NCBI GenBank assembly: GCA_934631025.1
Contig: CAKTXR010000021.1
Location: 1-39,923 of the forward strand
Direction: 5' to 3'
From: an uncultured Clostridia bacterium
GTDB taxonomy: Bacteria; Bacillota; Clostridia; Christensenellales; Aristaeellaceae
DNA length: 39,923 bases
Shown here: positions 32,220 to 39,850 of the stretch, piece by piece
Layout of the letters: each line of letters starts with the position of its first letter
Numbering within the stretch: the first letter of the stretch is position 1
Position numbers and translations under genes: made by a program
Notes under the pieces: generated by a model
The model's database searches: none
What the model was told of the DNA's origin: nothing
What the model saw: the letters and a program-made list of their open reading frames with translations, nothing else

Positions 32220-32711
32220 ATGATAAAACGATTGCTTCCCATTGTGCTGGCCGTGGCGGCGTTTCTGCTGGACACGGCGATTCTGCCGCAGTTTACGTCG
32301 TTCTGGCTGCTGCCGGTTTTGTCGCTCTTGCTGGTGCATTGTCTGGGGCTGCTGCTGGGGCGCACGCGCGGCGTGCTCTTCGGCATGATCGTCGGGCTGG
32401 CGATCGACATTTCCGTCGGCACGCCGCTGGGCCTGATGACGGCGATCTGCACGCTTTTGGGCTATGCGGGCGGCTGGTTCGGCCGGCTCATGTGGACGAA
32501 CAGGCTCTGTCCGGTGATTTCCGCGGCGGTGTGCTTCCTTTTATATGAGCTGGTGATGGACGTATACGTCGTGCTCAGCGCGGCGCAGTTCGACAGCGCG
32601 CTGCTGGTGCGTTCGCTCTGCCGCTGGCCGGTGTATGTGCTCCTCACATGGGGACTGCATACGGGACTCAAGCGCGTGCTGAAGCCGGGTAATCCCTACT
32701 ATACGCGATAA
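32220..32711 (+). CDS. mreD: Rod shape-determining protein MreD
   Basis: Polytopic membrane protein of the elongation machine, 163 residues. The start is ATG 32220 (MIKRLLPIVLAVAAF) with GGGGAG 9 nt upstream. About five helices cover most of the length, with GRTRGVLFGMIVGLAIDISVGTPLG in the middle, matching the MreD pattern of small residues. It is separated from mreC by the structured repeat and lies 36 nt before the PBP2 gene. Confidence 0.92.
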   Translation: MIKRLLPIVLAVAAFLLDTAILPQFTSFWLLPVLSLLLVHCLGLLLGRTRGVLFGMIVGLAIDISVGTPLGLMTAICTLLGYAGGWFGRLMWTNRLCPVISAAVCFLLYELVMDVYVVLSAAQFDSALLVRSLCRWPVYVLLTWGLHTGLKRVLKPGNPYYTR

Positions 32712-32747
32712 ACTTAAACGACTGACCCCGCAAAGGAGGGAAAAACG

Positions 32748-35216
32748 ATGAAACCCACAAGGCTCCGCATGGCGATCCTGCTGGCCGTGCTGACGGCGCT
32801 TTTCGCCGCCATGATATTCAAACTGGGCAATATGCAGCTCGTCCATCAGGACGACTATATCGCATTGGCCGAGCAACGCTCGACAAAGACCTATCAGCTC
32901 TACGGCAAGCGCGGCACGATCTATGACACGAACATGATTCCGCTGGCCTACGACCGCGGCAGCTACAACGTGACGTTTTATCGCGATCCCACGCAGACCT
33001 CCGACGCGGCGCGCGCGCAGTACACGCAGGCCATCATCCGCGCGATAGAGATCATCGAGGGCAGCGGCAAAACGCTGACCACCGAGTTCTGGCTCGAGCG
33101 CGGCGAGGACGGCGAGTGGCGCTTCAACACCGGCGCGAGCACCGAGGCGGCGGACAAATCGCGCATCAAGCAGTGGCGCAGCAATTTCTATCTCTCCAAC
33201 GAGACGAGATACCCCGTTGAGAAGCTGTTCGACACGCTGTGCGAAAATTATCAGCTGCCCGACACGCTGACCGAGGAGCAGAAGATCAAGGTGCTCTCCG
33301 TCTGGCAGAAGCAGCGCATGAACAACTTTACCGGCAACGCCGTCACCATCGCCGAGGACGTGGGCTACGAGTGCGTCTGCCGCATCGAGGCCGAGGCGGG
33401 CGACCTGATGGGCGTGGACGTGTCCGAAAGTTCGACGCGCGTCTATCCGCAGAAGGAGCTGGCCGCGCACAACATCGGCTATGTGTCGAAGATTTCCTCC
33501 GAGGAGACGCTGGCCGCCTATCAGGAAAAGGGCTATCCGAACGACGCGCTGGTCGGCTCAAGCGGACTGGAATCCTCGCTGGAGGATCAGCTCTCCCAGT
33601 ATGTTTCTTACAGGCAGGGCACCCGCAAGGTGGAGGTCAATCGAAAGGGCAAGGTCGTGCGCGAATTGTCCTATGAGCCGCCGGTGGATGGCAACAGCGT
33701 CGTTACCACGCTGAACATTTCGCTTCAGGCCGTGGCGCAGCAGGCGCTCGAGGACGTGATCGAGACGATCCACGCCGAGCAGGAAGTCCTCATGACGCAG
33801 GAGCACTGGCTCAAGGACAATGAGGAGATCCTCGCGCAGTATGAGGAGCAGGACCGCGAAATTCAGCTGGCCGAAACCGGCGCGCTCGTAGCCATGGACT
33901 GCAACACCGGCCGCGTGCTGGCGCTGGCCAGCGCCCCGACGTTCGACCTGAGCATGTTCGAGGGCGAGCTGGACAAGGAATACTGGAACCAGCTGGTCAC
34001 CGACAAGAACGCGCCCATGCTCAACCGCGCCATCGGTACGCGCGATACCCCCGGCTCGATCTTCAAGATGGTCACGGCGCTGGGCGCGCTCATGGAGGGC
34101 AAGCTCACGCTGGACGAGCGCATTTCCGACGGCGGCTATTACGAGGGCCTGGATACCTCCCGCCGCGGCCCGCGCTGCTGGATCGCGCTCAACCAGATCT
34201 GGAAGCACTCCGATCAGGACATCACCAAGGCGCTGGCGCACTCGTGCAACTATTTCTTTTATGAAATCGGCTTCCGGCTGGGCATCAACGATCTGAACAA
34301 ATGGGGCGCTCAGCTGGGTCTGACCTCGAAAACCGGCATCGAGCTGAACGGCGAGGCCACGCCCTTCATCGGCAGTCAGGACAAGCTGTACGACGCGGAT
34401 CGCGCCGTGAACGATCAGTACACCTCCAAGCCGATCATCGCCTACAATTCGATCATCGCGCAGTTCAGGGAAATCGCGTCTGACCGCGGCGATCACTATG
34501 ACGAGGACAAAATGGCGGAGGCCGCCAAGATGATCCTCGATCTGGCCGACAGCGATCTGGCCAAGGATCAGTGGACGAGCAAGATCTACGAGATCCTTCA
34601 GGTGGAGCTGGGCATCCCGCGCAGCTACATCGCCAATCACCTGCTCGGTAACGTTTTCTATTACATGATCAACGACCTGCGCTGGACGGCCTCCGAAACG
34701 ATCATGGCGGCCATCGGCCAGTCGATCACGCAGGTGACCCCCATATCGGTCGCGCGCTACGTCTCGGCCATCGCCAACGGCGGCACGGTCTACAACGCGC
34801 AGATCGTGGACAAGATCATCTCGCCGACCGGCGAAATCGTGCTGGAAAAGCAGCCGGTCGTGGCCAACGTCATAGAGGGCGCGGACGAATATCTCGCGGC
34901 CATCCGGCGGGGCATGGAGGACGTGTCGGCGGGCGAGGAAGGCACGGCGACCAAGTACTTCTCGGGCGCGAAATACACGCCGGCTGCGAAAACCGGTACG
35001 TCGCAGCGTACCGAGCTGGACGTTGAAAACAACGCATGGCTGGTGTCCTATGCGCCGATCGAAAATCCGAAGATCGTCGTCGTGGTCTACGTTCAGAACG
35101 GTTACGCCGGCTCCCATACGGCCAAGGCGGCCTGGACGGTCTCCGACGCGTATCTGGAGAGCCTGGAGGAAACGGAATCGACGGTCATCGCGAATGAAAA
35201 CTCGTTGGCCGAATAG
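32748..35216 (+). CDS. mrdA: Penicillin-binding protein 2 (elongation transpeptidase)
   Basis: Class B transpeptidase that crosslinks new peptidoglycan with RodA during side-wall growth. The 822-residue product starts at ATG 32748 after AAAGGAGGG. It has a single N-terminal membrane helix (about 8-25), a dimerisation/pedestal region with RGTIYDTNMIPLAYD (55-69), and a transpeptidase domain from about 375. Active-site motifs are SIFK (Ser437-Lys440), SCN (499-501) and KTG (748-750). It is longer than typical PBP2 (about 600-700); extra sequence lies between SCN and KTG (about 545-650), rich in charged residues, plus a coiled stretch near 335-375. It lies between mreD and minD in the shape operon. 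Confidence 0.94.
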   Translation: MKPTRLRMAILLAVLTALFAAMIFKLGNMQLVHQDDYIALAEQRSTKTYQLYGKRGTIYDTNMIPLAYDRGSYNVTFYRDPTQTSDAARAQYTQAIIRAIEIIEGSGKTLTTEFWLERGEDGEWRFNTGASTEAADKSRIKQWRSNFYLSNETRYPVEKLFDTLCENYQLPDTLTEEQKIKVLSVWQKQRMNNFTGNAVTIAEDVGYECVCRIEAEAGDLMGVDVSESSTRVYPQKELAAHNIGYVSKISSEETLAAYQEKGYPNDALVGSSGLESSLEDQLSQYVSYRQGTRKVEVNRKGKVVRELSYEPPVDGNSVVTTLNISLQAVAQQALEDVIETIHAEQEVLMTQEHWLKDNEEILAQYEEQDREIQLAETGALVAMDCNTGRVLALASAPTFDLSMFEGELDKEYWNQLVTDKNAPMLNRAIGTRDTPGSIFKMVTALGALMEGKLTLDERISDGGYYEGLDTSRRGPRCWIALNQIWKHSDQDITKALAHSCNYFFYEIGFRLGINDLNKWGAQLGLTSKTGIELNGEATPFIGSQDKLYDADRAVNDQYTSKPIIAYNSIIAQFREIASDRGDHYDEDKMAEAAKMILDLADSDLAKDQWTSKIYEILQVELGIPRSYIANHLLGNVFYYMINDLRWTASETIMAAIGQSITQVTPISVARYVSAIANGGTVYNAQIVDKIISPTGEIVLEKQPVVANVIEGADEYLAAIRRGMEDVSAGEEGTATKYFSGAKYTPAAKTGTSQRTELDVENNAWLVSYAPIENPKIVVVVYVQNGYAGSHTAKAAWTVSDAYLESLEETESTVIANENSLAE

Positions 35217-35228
35217 GAGGGAAACGCC

Positions 35229-36002
35229 ATGGGCGAAGCGCTGGTTGTGACCTCGGGCAAGGGCGGCGCCGGCAAATCGACGGTTGCGGTCAATCTGGCG
35301 GCGGCGCTGGCCGTGAAGGGCAAAAGCGTGCTGCTGATCGACGCGGACACGGGGCTGCGCAGTCTGGACGTGCTGCTCGGCCTTGAAAACAACGTGGTGT
35401 ACGATCTGACCGACGTGATCGAGGGCAACTGCCGCGTAAAGCAGGCGATCGTCAAGGCGCGCTGCGCGGACAATCTCTTCCTCATCGCGGCGGCGGCGCT
35501 GCGGGACGCTTCGGCCGTCAAGCCGGCAGCCATGGCGGACACGGTGCGGCGGCTCAAGGCCAAATACGACTATATCATCATCGATTGCCCCGCCGGCGTG
35601 GACGCGGGCTTCCGCACGGCCATTGCGCCGGCCGAGAAGGCGATCGTCGTGACCAATGAGGACGCGATCTGCGTGCGCGACGCCGAGCGCGTGGGGGCGC
35701 TGCTCGATCAGGCGGGCGTCCGCGAAAGACTGCTGGTAGTCAACCGCATGAGAGCGCGCAGAATAAAGCGCGGAGAACCCATGCCGGGGCAGGCGCTTTC
35801 AGAGCGGCTCCACATGGCGCTTCTCGGCCAGCTGGGCGAGGACAGGGCGTTTTACGACGCGGCGCAGGCGGGCAGGCCGCTGGCGCTGGACAAGGGCGAG
35901 GCAGCCGCGGCGTTCGAGCGCATGGCGCGCAGGCTCATGGGCGAGGACGTGCCGTTTGAAATGCCCAGACGGCCGTCGCTTATCCAGCGGCTGCGCGGAT
36001 GA
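35229..36002 (+). CDS. minD: Septum-site ATPase MinD
   Basis: Membrane-cycling ATPase of the ParA/MinD family that helps place the division septum. The 257-residue product starts at ATG 35229 after AGGAGGG. The deviant Walker A GKGGAGKST (10-18), DADTGLRSLDVLLGLEN (39-55), YDLTDVIEG and DCPAGVDAGF are diagnostic for MinD. The C-terminus PSLIQRLRG may form the short amphipathic membrane-targeting helix. No minC or minE gene is adjacent: PBP2 is 12 nt upstream and rodA 27 nt downstream, an unusual placement. It may act with the elongation genes or with a distant MinC (inference). Confidence 0.9.
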   Translation: MGEALVVTSGKGGAGKSTVAVNLAAALAVKGKSVLLIDADTGLRSLDVLLGLENNVVYDLTDVIEGNCRVKQAIVKARCADNLFLIAAAALRDASAVKPAAMADTVRRLKAKYDYIIIDCPAGVDAGFRTAIAPAEKAIVVTNEDAICVRDAERVGALLDQAGVRERLLVVNRMRARRIKRGEPMPGQALSERLHMALLGQLGEDRAFYDAAQAGRPLALDKGEAAAAFERMARRLMGEDVPFEMPRRPSLIQRLRG

Positions 36003-36029
36003 GGAAAGGACACAGGATAGGAATATAAG

Positions 36030-37307
36030 ATGAAGCTTTTTGGCAAGCGAAAGGAACAGACGGAATCGGGGCGCTTTGCGGCGCTGTGGAGCGACATTAA
36101 AAAGAGCCGCTACCGCAAGGGTCTGTTCCGGCATTTCGAATGGCCGCTGGTCATCATGGTGCTGGTGATGTCGATGTGGGGCATCGTGTCGATCTTCGCC
36201 GCGACGGGCAGTCCGGTCGAAGAGGGCGTTGAGATGAGCTTCCTCGAGAAGATCACCACGCAGTCGCTGTATTATCCGCGCCTTCAGTTTTTCTGGGTGT
36301 GCGCGGGCATGGTCGTGCTGGCCGGCGTGACGTATTTCGACTACAGACTGTACGGGCGCTGGAAGAATTTGTTCTACTGGGGCAACGTCATCGTGCTGGC
36401 GCTGGTCAAGTTCACCACAGAGGTGGGGCGCGGCGCGGCGAATATGTTCTTCCAGTGGGGCTCGGGCCGCACGTTCCAGCCGGCGGAGTTCGGCAAGATC
36501 GCCATCATCATCGCGCTGGCGCAGGTGTTTGCCAGCCGCGAAAAGCCGATTAAGACGCTGTCCGAGCTGATCCGCATGAGCTGCTATGTGGGCCTGCCGC
36601 TGATTCTGATCGTCATACAGCCGGACGTGGGCACGGCGCTGGTATACGTCGCGATTTACGCGATTCTGATCTGGGCTTCGGGCACGAACTACAAGCTGGT
36701 TGTCGGCACGATCTGTATCGGCGTGATTCTGGTCGTCGCGGCGTGGTATGTGCTGAACTTTTCGGACAACTTCCGCGTCGACCGCATACAGGTGTGGCTC
36801 AATCCGGATTACGACATCAACAATTCCGGCATGCAGACCTACAACGCGCGCCTGATGCTCGGCTCGGGCGGCCTATGGGGCAAGGGGCTGTTCTCAGTTG
36901 GCAACTTTGCCGCGCTCAACTATGTGCCCGACGATCACACCGACTTCATATTCGCCGTGGTCTGCGAGACGTTCGGCTTTGTGGGCGGCGGATTGATGAT
37001 CCTGCTGTATCTGGCGATGCTGCTGCGCATGATGTATCTGGCCAATCACGCCGAGGACACGTTCGGCTGCTATCTGATCATCGGCGTTATGGCGATGATG
37101 TTCTTCCACATATTCGAGAACATATCGATGGTTATCGGCCTGATGCCGGTCACGGGCATACCGCTGCCGTTCGTGAGCTACGGCGGCTCGAACTACATCA
37201 CGAACATCATGGGTGTCGGTCTGGTGTGCAATGTGGCGATGCGTTCCCGCGCCGGCGTAGCGCGTCAGGCCCGCCCCACCATCAATCCCGCCAAACTGGT
37301 TCGCTAG
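36030..37307 (+). CDS. rodA: RodA/FtsW-family glycan polymerase
   Basis: SEDS-family lipid II polymerase that builds glycan strands and pairs with PBP2. The 425-residue product starts at ATG 36030 with GAGGAAAGGA further upstream and a weak near site (AGGA). A basic cytoplasmic N-terminus (about 1-38) is followed by about ten helices. The family end motif LPFVSYGGSNYITNIMGVGLVCNV lies near 376-399, and QPDVGTALVY near 203-212 includes the Asp expected at the active site. Neighbouring PBP2 and MreBCD point to RodA rather than FtsW. The last base of its TAG stop is the first base of the structured repeat (copy 2). Confidence 0.93.
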   Translation: MKLFGKRKEQTESGRFAALWSDIKKSRYRKGLFRHFEWPLVIMVLVMSMWGIVSIFAATGSPVEEGVEMSFLEKITTQSLYYPRLQFFWVCAGMVVLAGVTYFDYRLYGRWKNLFYWGNVIVLALVKFTTEVGRGAANMFFQWGSGRTFQPAEFGKIAIIIALAQVFASREKPIKTLSELIRMSCYVGLPLILIVIQPDVGTALVYVAIYAILIWASGTNYKLVVGTICIGVILVVAAWYVLNFSDNFRVDRIQVWLNPDYDINNSGMQTYNARLMLGSGGLWGKGLFSVGNFAALNYVPDDHTDFIFAVVCETFGFVGGGLMILLYLAMLLRMMYLANHAEDTFGCYLIIGVMAMMFFHIFENISMVIGLMPVTGIPLPFVSYGGSNYITNIMGVGLVCNVAMRSRAGVARQARPTINPAKLVR

Positions 37308-37500
37308 CCGCAGTGCGGCATCCTCTCCGCTTCGCGCGTGCAACCCGCCGGCTGAGCCGGAATCACACCGCTTCGCGTACGCAACCCGACTCTTCAGCGC
37401 TTGAGGGCGCTTCGAGTCTGGACGTTGGTGCGGATAGATAACATCTATATACAGCCCGACCTGACCGGCCATAAATTGGAGCCGGTCAGGTCTTTCCGTG
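37307..37500 (+). repeat. Structured 3'-UTR repeat, copy 2 (after rodA)
   Basis: It begins with GCCGC-AGT-GCGGC (37307-37319), which uses the G of the rodA stop codon. Then linker CTCCGCTTCGCGCGTGCAACCC, an extra module CCGGC-TGA-GCCGG (37348-37360) and a second linker. The middle hairpin GACTC..AGCGC/GCGCT..GAGTC (37388-37418) and the spacer TGGACGTTGGTGCG...TACAGCCC follow. The final 12-bp perfect stem GACCTGACCGGC/GCCGGTCAGGTC (37458-37492) carries loop CATAAATTGGA, then TTTCCGTG. Copy 3 follows at once. Confidence 0.88.
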
Positions 37501-37667
37501 CCGCAGTGCGGTTTCCAGACCGCTTCGCGCGTGCAACCCGACTCCGCGCCGCTTGGGGGCGGCTCGAGTCTGGACGTTGGAGCGTGCAGATAACATCTCT
37601 ATACAGCCCGACCCGTCCGGCCATAAATTGGAGCCGGACGGGTCTTTCCGTGTACCCGAGTGCTGCG
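37501..37667 (+). repeat. Structured 3'-UTR repeat, copy 3 (tandem)
   Basis: Opens with CCGC-AGT-GCGG (37501-37511). The middle hairpin has inner stem GCCGC/GCGGC (37548-37563) where copy 2 has AGCGC/GCGCT, a double compensated change. The final stem GACCCGTCCGGC/GCCGGACGGGTC (37610-37644) is again perfect and again unlike copy 2, with an unchanged loop. The tail TTTCCGTGTACCCGAGTGCTGCG matches copy 1. Confidence 0.88.
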
Positions 37668-38100
37668 ACGCGTCGGCGTTTTTGTTCGGAGGCAGTGCTT
37701 TTTGCGGCAGTGGTTTGGGCGTAGGTAACAGTGCTGATTTCGCCTGTAAATATGCAAGGCGAGAAAGTACAGTTATGGCGGCGGGTCGAATATGGAAAGC
37801 CCTCTGTGTCGGCAGTGTCGGTTTCGCCTGCTGTCGCGCAACGTGAGAAAACTTGGAAGTATACAAATCCACCCTGCCGAGCATAAATTGGACTCGGCGG
37901 GGTCTTTTCGTGTATCTGAGTGCTGTGGGGGGCGGTGATGCTTCTGTTCTGGGGCGTTGCTTTTTGCGGCGATGGTTTGTGCGTAGGGAGCAGTGCTGAT
38001 TTTATTAGCAATATGTAAGGTGCGGATCACGCGGCCCTTTTGCCGCAGCGTGGGAGGATCTGAAAAAGTAATGGAGCCTTGAAAGACAGGGAGGAGGAAG
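37668..38100 (+). other. Tail duplications between rodA and spoIVFA
   Basis: Non-coding. The DNA after copy 3 (about 37675-37775) and after copy 4 (about 37930-38020) is similar: both have GCTTTTTGCGGC, GTGCGTAGG or GGGCGTAGG, and CAGTGCTGATTT. So the duplicated unit extends about 100 nt past the final hairpin. CGCCT/AGGCG is a possible stem at 37741-37762. No CDS is convincing before 38101. Confidence 0.55.
37858..37927 (+). repeat. Structured 3'-UTR repeat, copy 4 (partial)
   Basis: Only the end of the element is recognisable: a worn ATACAAATCC (for ATACAGCCCG), stem ACCCTGCCGAG/CTCGGCGGGGT with one T-G wobble (37871-37903), loop CATAAATTGGA, then CTTTTCGTGTATCTGAGTGCTG. The inner pair GAG/CTC replaces GGC/GCC of the other copies, so both arms changed together. 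Confidence 0.78.
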
Positions 38101-38175
38101 ATGAAGCGCAGGCCTGAAAGCGGGCGAACAGGCGGGACGTGTCATGTCTGCCCCCGAACGCTGCATACATTGTGA
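38101..38175 (+). CDS. Possible 24-residue peptide ORF ahead of spoIVFA
   Basis: ATG 38101 has a strong GGAGGAGG 3-4 nt upstream and runs to TGA 38175: MKRRPESGRTGG... with two cysteines (TCHVCP). Its end overlaps the sigma-E-like promoter of spoIVFA, so in vegetative cells it could be on the rodA read-through transcript. It may be a leader peptide or chance; no family is recognised. Confidence 0.3.
   Translation: MKRRPESGRTGGTCHVCPRTLHTL
38142..38171 (+). promoter_or_regulatory. Sigma-E-like promoter of spoIVFA-spoIVFB
   Basis: TCATGTC (38142-38148), 15 bp, CATACATT (38164-38171). The minus-10 matches the sigma-E consensus CATACAnT fully and the minus-35 matches kmATATT at five of seven bases. 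The leader would be about 15 nt. Mother-cell sigma-E control of spoIVF is established in Bacillus. Confidence 0.62.
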
Positions 38176-38192
38176 CGACAGGAGGGTGCGAT

Positions 38193-38918
38193 ATGGAAAA
38201 GAGCAATGATCGGCTGAAAATTCATACGGCGGCGGGCGAGACGCGCGCGCAGACAGCGCAGGACGCGCAGCATGAGGAGCGGCCCGGCTGGGAGGTGCTG
38301 CCCCATCCCAGGCAGAAGAGGGGACGGCGCAAGAGCCGCGGCTCGGCGTTGAGCATCGGCGAAAAGCTGATCCGCAACACGGCCATTGCCGGAGCGCTGC
38401 TCCTGTGCGTGCTGGCCGTGCGCCAGATCGACGCGCCGTGGAGCACGAAGGCGCTGAGCGGACTCAAGCAGGCCATGACCATGCGCGTGGACTGGGGCGA
38501 GCGCATCGGCAATCTGAGCTTCGTGCGAGCGCTGGTGCCCGAGACGGCGCTGGTATTCCTGAACCTGAGCGACGGCGAGACGCTCTATCCGCCGGTGAAC
38601 GGCGAAATTACGCACGGCTACAGCGCGGAGCAGCCGTGGCTGGAATACAGCTGCGCGGGCGGCGCGGACGTGATCGCGGCGGCGGCGGGGCGCGTGACGG
38701 CGGCCTCGCAGGGCATGAGCGGCGACTGGGTCGTGCTGATCGAGCATGACGGCGGCGAAACGGCCTACGGCTATCTCGCGGACGCGGTGGTGCAGGTGGG
38801 GCAGAGCGTCGAGGCGGGCGATGTGATCGGCCATGCCGCGCAGGAAGAGGGGCGCGTCTACTTTGAAGCGCGCGAAAATCAGCGGCCCGTCGATCCGACG
38901 GCGCGCCTGAAGGCGTGA
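38193..38918 (+). CDS. spoIVFA: SpoIVFA-like membrane protein with degenerate M23 domain
   Basis: Probable regulator that holds the SpoIVFB protease inactive until SpoIVB cleaves it. The 241-residue product starts at ATG 38193 after AGGAGGG. A basic, Arg/Lys-rich cytoplasmic tail (about 1-65) is followed by one helix (about 66-83, TAIAGALLLCVLAV) and a C-terminal LytM/M23-like fold (about 130-238). The zinc ligands of active M23 enzymes are gone: the HxGxD site reads EYSCAGGAD and the HxH site reads ETAYGYL, as expected for a non-catalytic SpoIVFA. It overlaps spoIVFB by four bases. Similarity to true SpoIVFA is by architecture and context, not strong sequence motifs. Confidence 0.85.
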   Translation: MEKSNDRLKIHTAAGETRAQTAQDAQHEERPGWEVLPHPRQKRGRRKSRGSALSIGEKLIRNTAIAGALLLCVLAVRQIDAPWSTKALSGLKQAMTMRVDWGERIGNLSFVRALVPETALVFLNLSDGETLYPPVNGEITHGYSAEQPWLEYSCAGGADVIAAAAGRVTAASQGMSGDWVVLIEHDGGETAYGYLADAVVQVGQSVEAGDVIGHAAQEEGRVYFEARENQRPVDPTARLKA

Positions 38919-39805
38919 AGCTGGGGATCGTCTGCGGCGTGCCGGTGCGGCTGAACCCGCTGACGCTGCCCATGCTGCTGATCGCCTGCTGGCTGGGCGG
39001 CGGGCGCGAGGCGGCCGTGCTCACGGTGTGCGTGCTGCTGCACGAGATGGGGCATATGCTGATGGCGCGGCTATTGCGCGTACGCGTGGTCGAGCTGGAG
39101 CTGATGCCGGTGGGCGGCGCGGCGCGTCTGGAGAGCGTCTGGGGGCTGCGGCCCGCTCAGCTCATAGCCACGGCGCTGGCCGGGCCGGCGGTCAATCTGC
39201 TGCTGGTGCTCTCGGGCGTGGCGGCGGCGTCGGCGGGGGTGCGCGGACTGAGTATGCCGGTGCGCGTCAATCTGGCGCTGCTGTTGTTCAATCTCCTGCC
39301 CGCGCTGCCCATGGACGGCGGGAGGATTGTGTGCGGCGTGCTGGCGCGCTTCATGAAGCCGGAGCGCGCGGCGCACTGGGGCGTGCGGCTGGGGCTGATT
39401 GCGAGCGCCGGCCTGCTGCTTCTTTCCGCGCGGACGATTAGGAACAGGCCGTTCAACGTCACGCCGCTTCTGGCCGCGCTGTTCATACTCACCGGCGCGC
39501 CGCACGAGCTGCACGAAGCGCGGTTTGCGGCGCTCGAAAGTCTGGTCGACCGGCGCGGCGAGCTGGCGCGCGAAGGCGTGATGCCGGCAAGGTGTCTGGC
39601 CGTGACGGGCGATACGCTGCTGAGCGCGGCGCTTGCGCCGGTATCGCCCCGGCGGCCGCATCTCTACGTCTGCCTGGACGAGAAGCTGCGCATAGCGGCA
39701 TGGCTGACCGACGCGCAGATTCTGGAGGCGCTTCTGCGCACGGGCGACGGGCCGGTCGATCGGCTGATCGGAGAAAATGCAAAAATTAACGCCGGAAATC
39801 ATTGA
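38915..39805 (+). CDS. spoIVFB: SpoIVFB intramembrane metalloprotease (M50)
   Basis: Site-2-type protease in the outer forespore membrane that releases active sigma-K. The 296-residue product starts at GTG 38915, overlapping the spoIVFA stop (GTGA), which implies translational coupling. The zinc motif HEMGH (43-47) falls at the same numbers as in B. subtilis, and the third-ligand motif NLLPALPMDGGRI lies near 127-139. About six helices precede a cytoplasmic CBS-like domain (about 223-285, GVMPARCLAVTGDTLLSAAL), which in Bacillus binds ATP. The tRNA-Lys promoter overlaps its stop codon. Confidence 0.94.
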   Translation: MKLGIVCGVPVRLNPLTLPMLLIACWLGGGREAAVLTVCVLLHEMGHMLMARLLRVRVVELELMPVGGAARLESVWGLRPAQLIATALAGPAVNLLLVLSGVAAASAGVRGLSMPVRVNLALLLFNLLPALPMDGGRIVCGVLARFMKPERAAHWGVRLGLIASAGLLLLSARTIRNRPFNVTPLLAALFILTGAPHELHEARFAALESLVDRRGELAREGVMPARCLAVTGDTLLSAALAPVSPRRPHLYVCLDEKLRIAAWLTDAQILEALLRTGDGPVDRLIGENAKINAGNH

Positions 39806-39830
39806 CAATCGGGCGGGCTGGGCGTATAAT
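39802..39830 (+). promoter_or_regulatory. Consensus promoter of tRNA-Lys
   Basis: Perfect TTGACA (39802-39807), 17 bp, perfect TATAAT (39825-39830). The minus-35 overlaps the spoIVFB stop codon. Confidence 0.93.
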
Positions 39831-39850
39831 ATATCCTGTTCGTTGGATAT

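Noticed and set aside
37307..37927. CRISPR-like array after rodA
   Set aside because: Units are 150-250 nt, diverged, and differ inside the stems; there are no short identical repeats with uniform spacers and no cas genes.
38193..38918. Active M23 peptidase
   Set aside because: Both zinc-ligand motifs are replaced, and the overlap with spoIVFB makes a SpoIVFA-type regulator the better reading.
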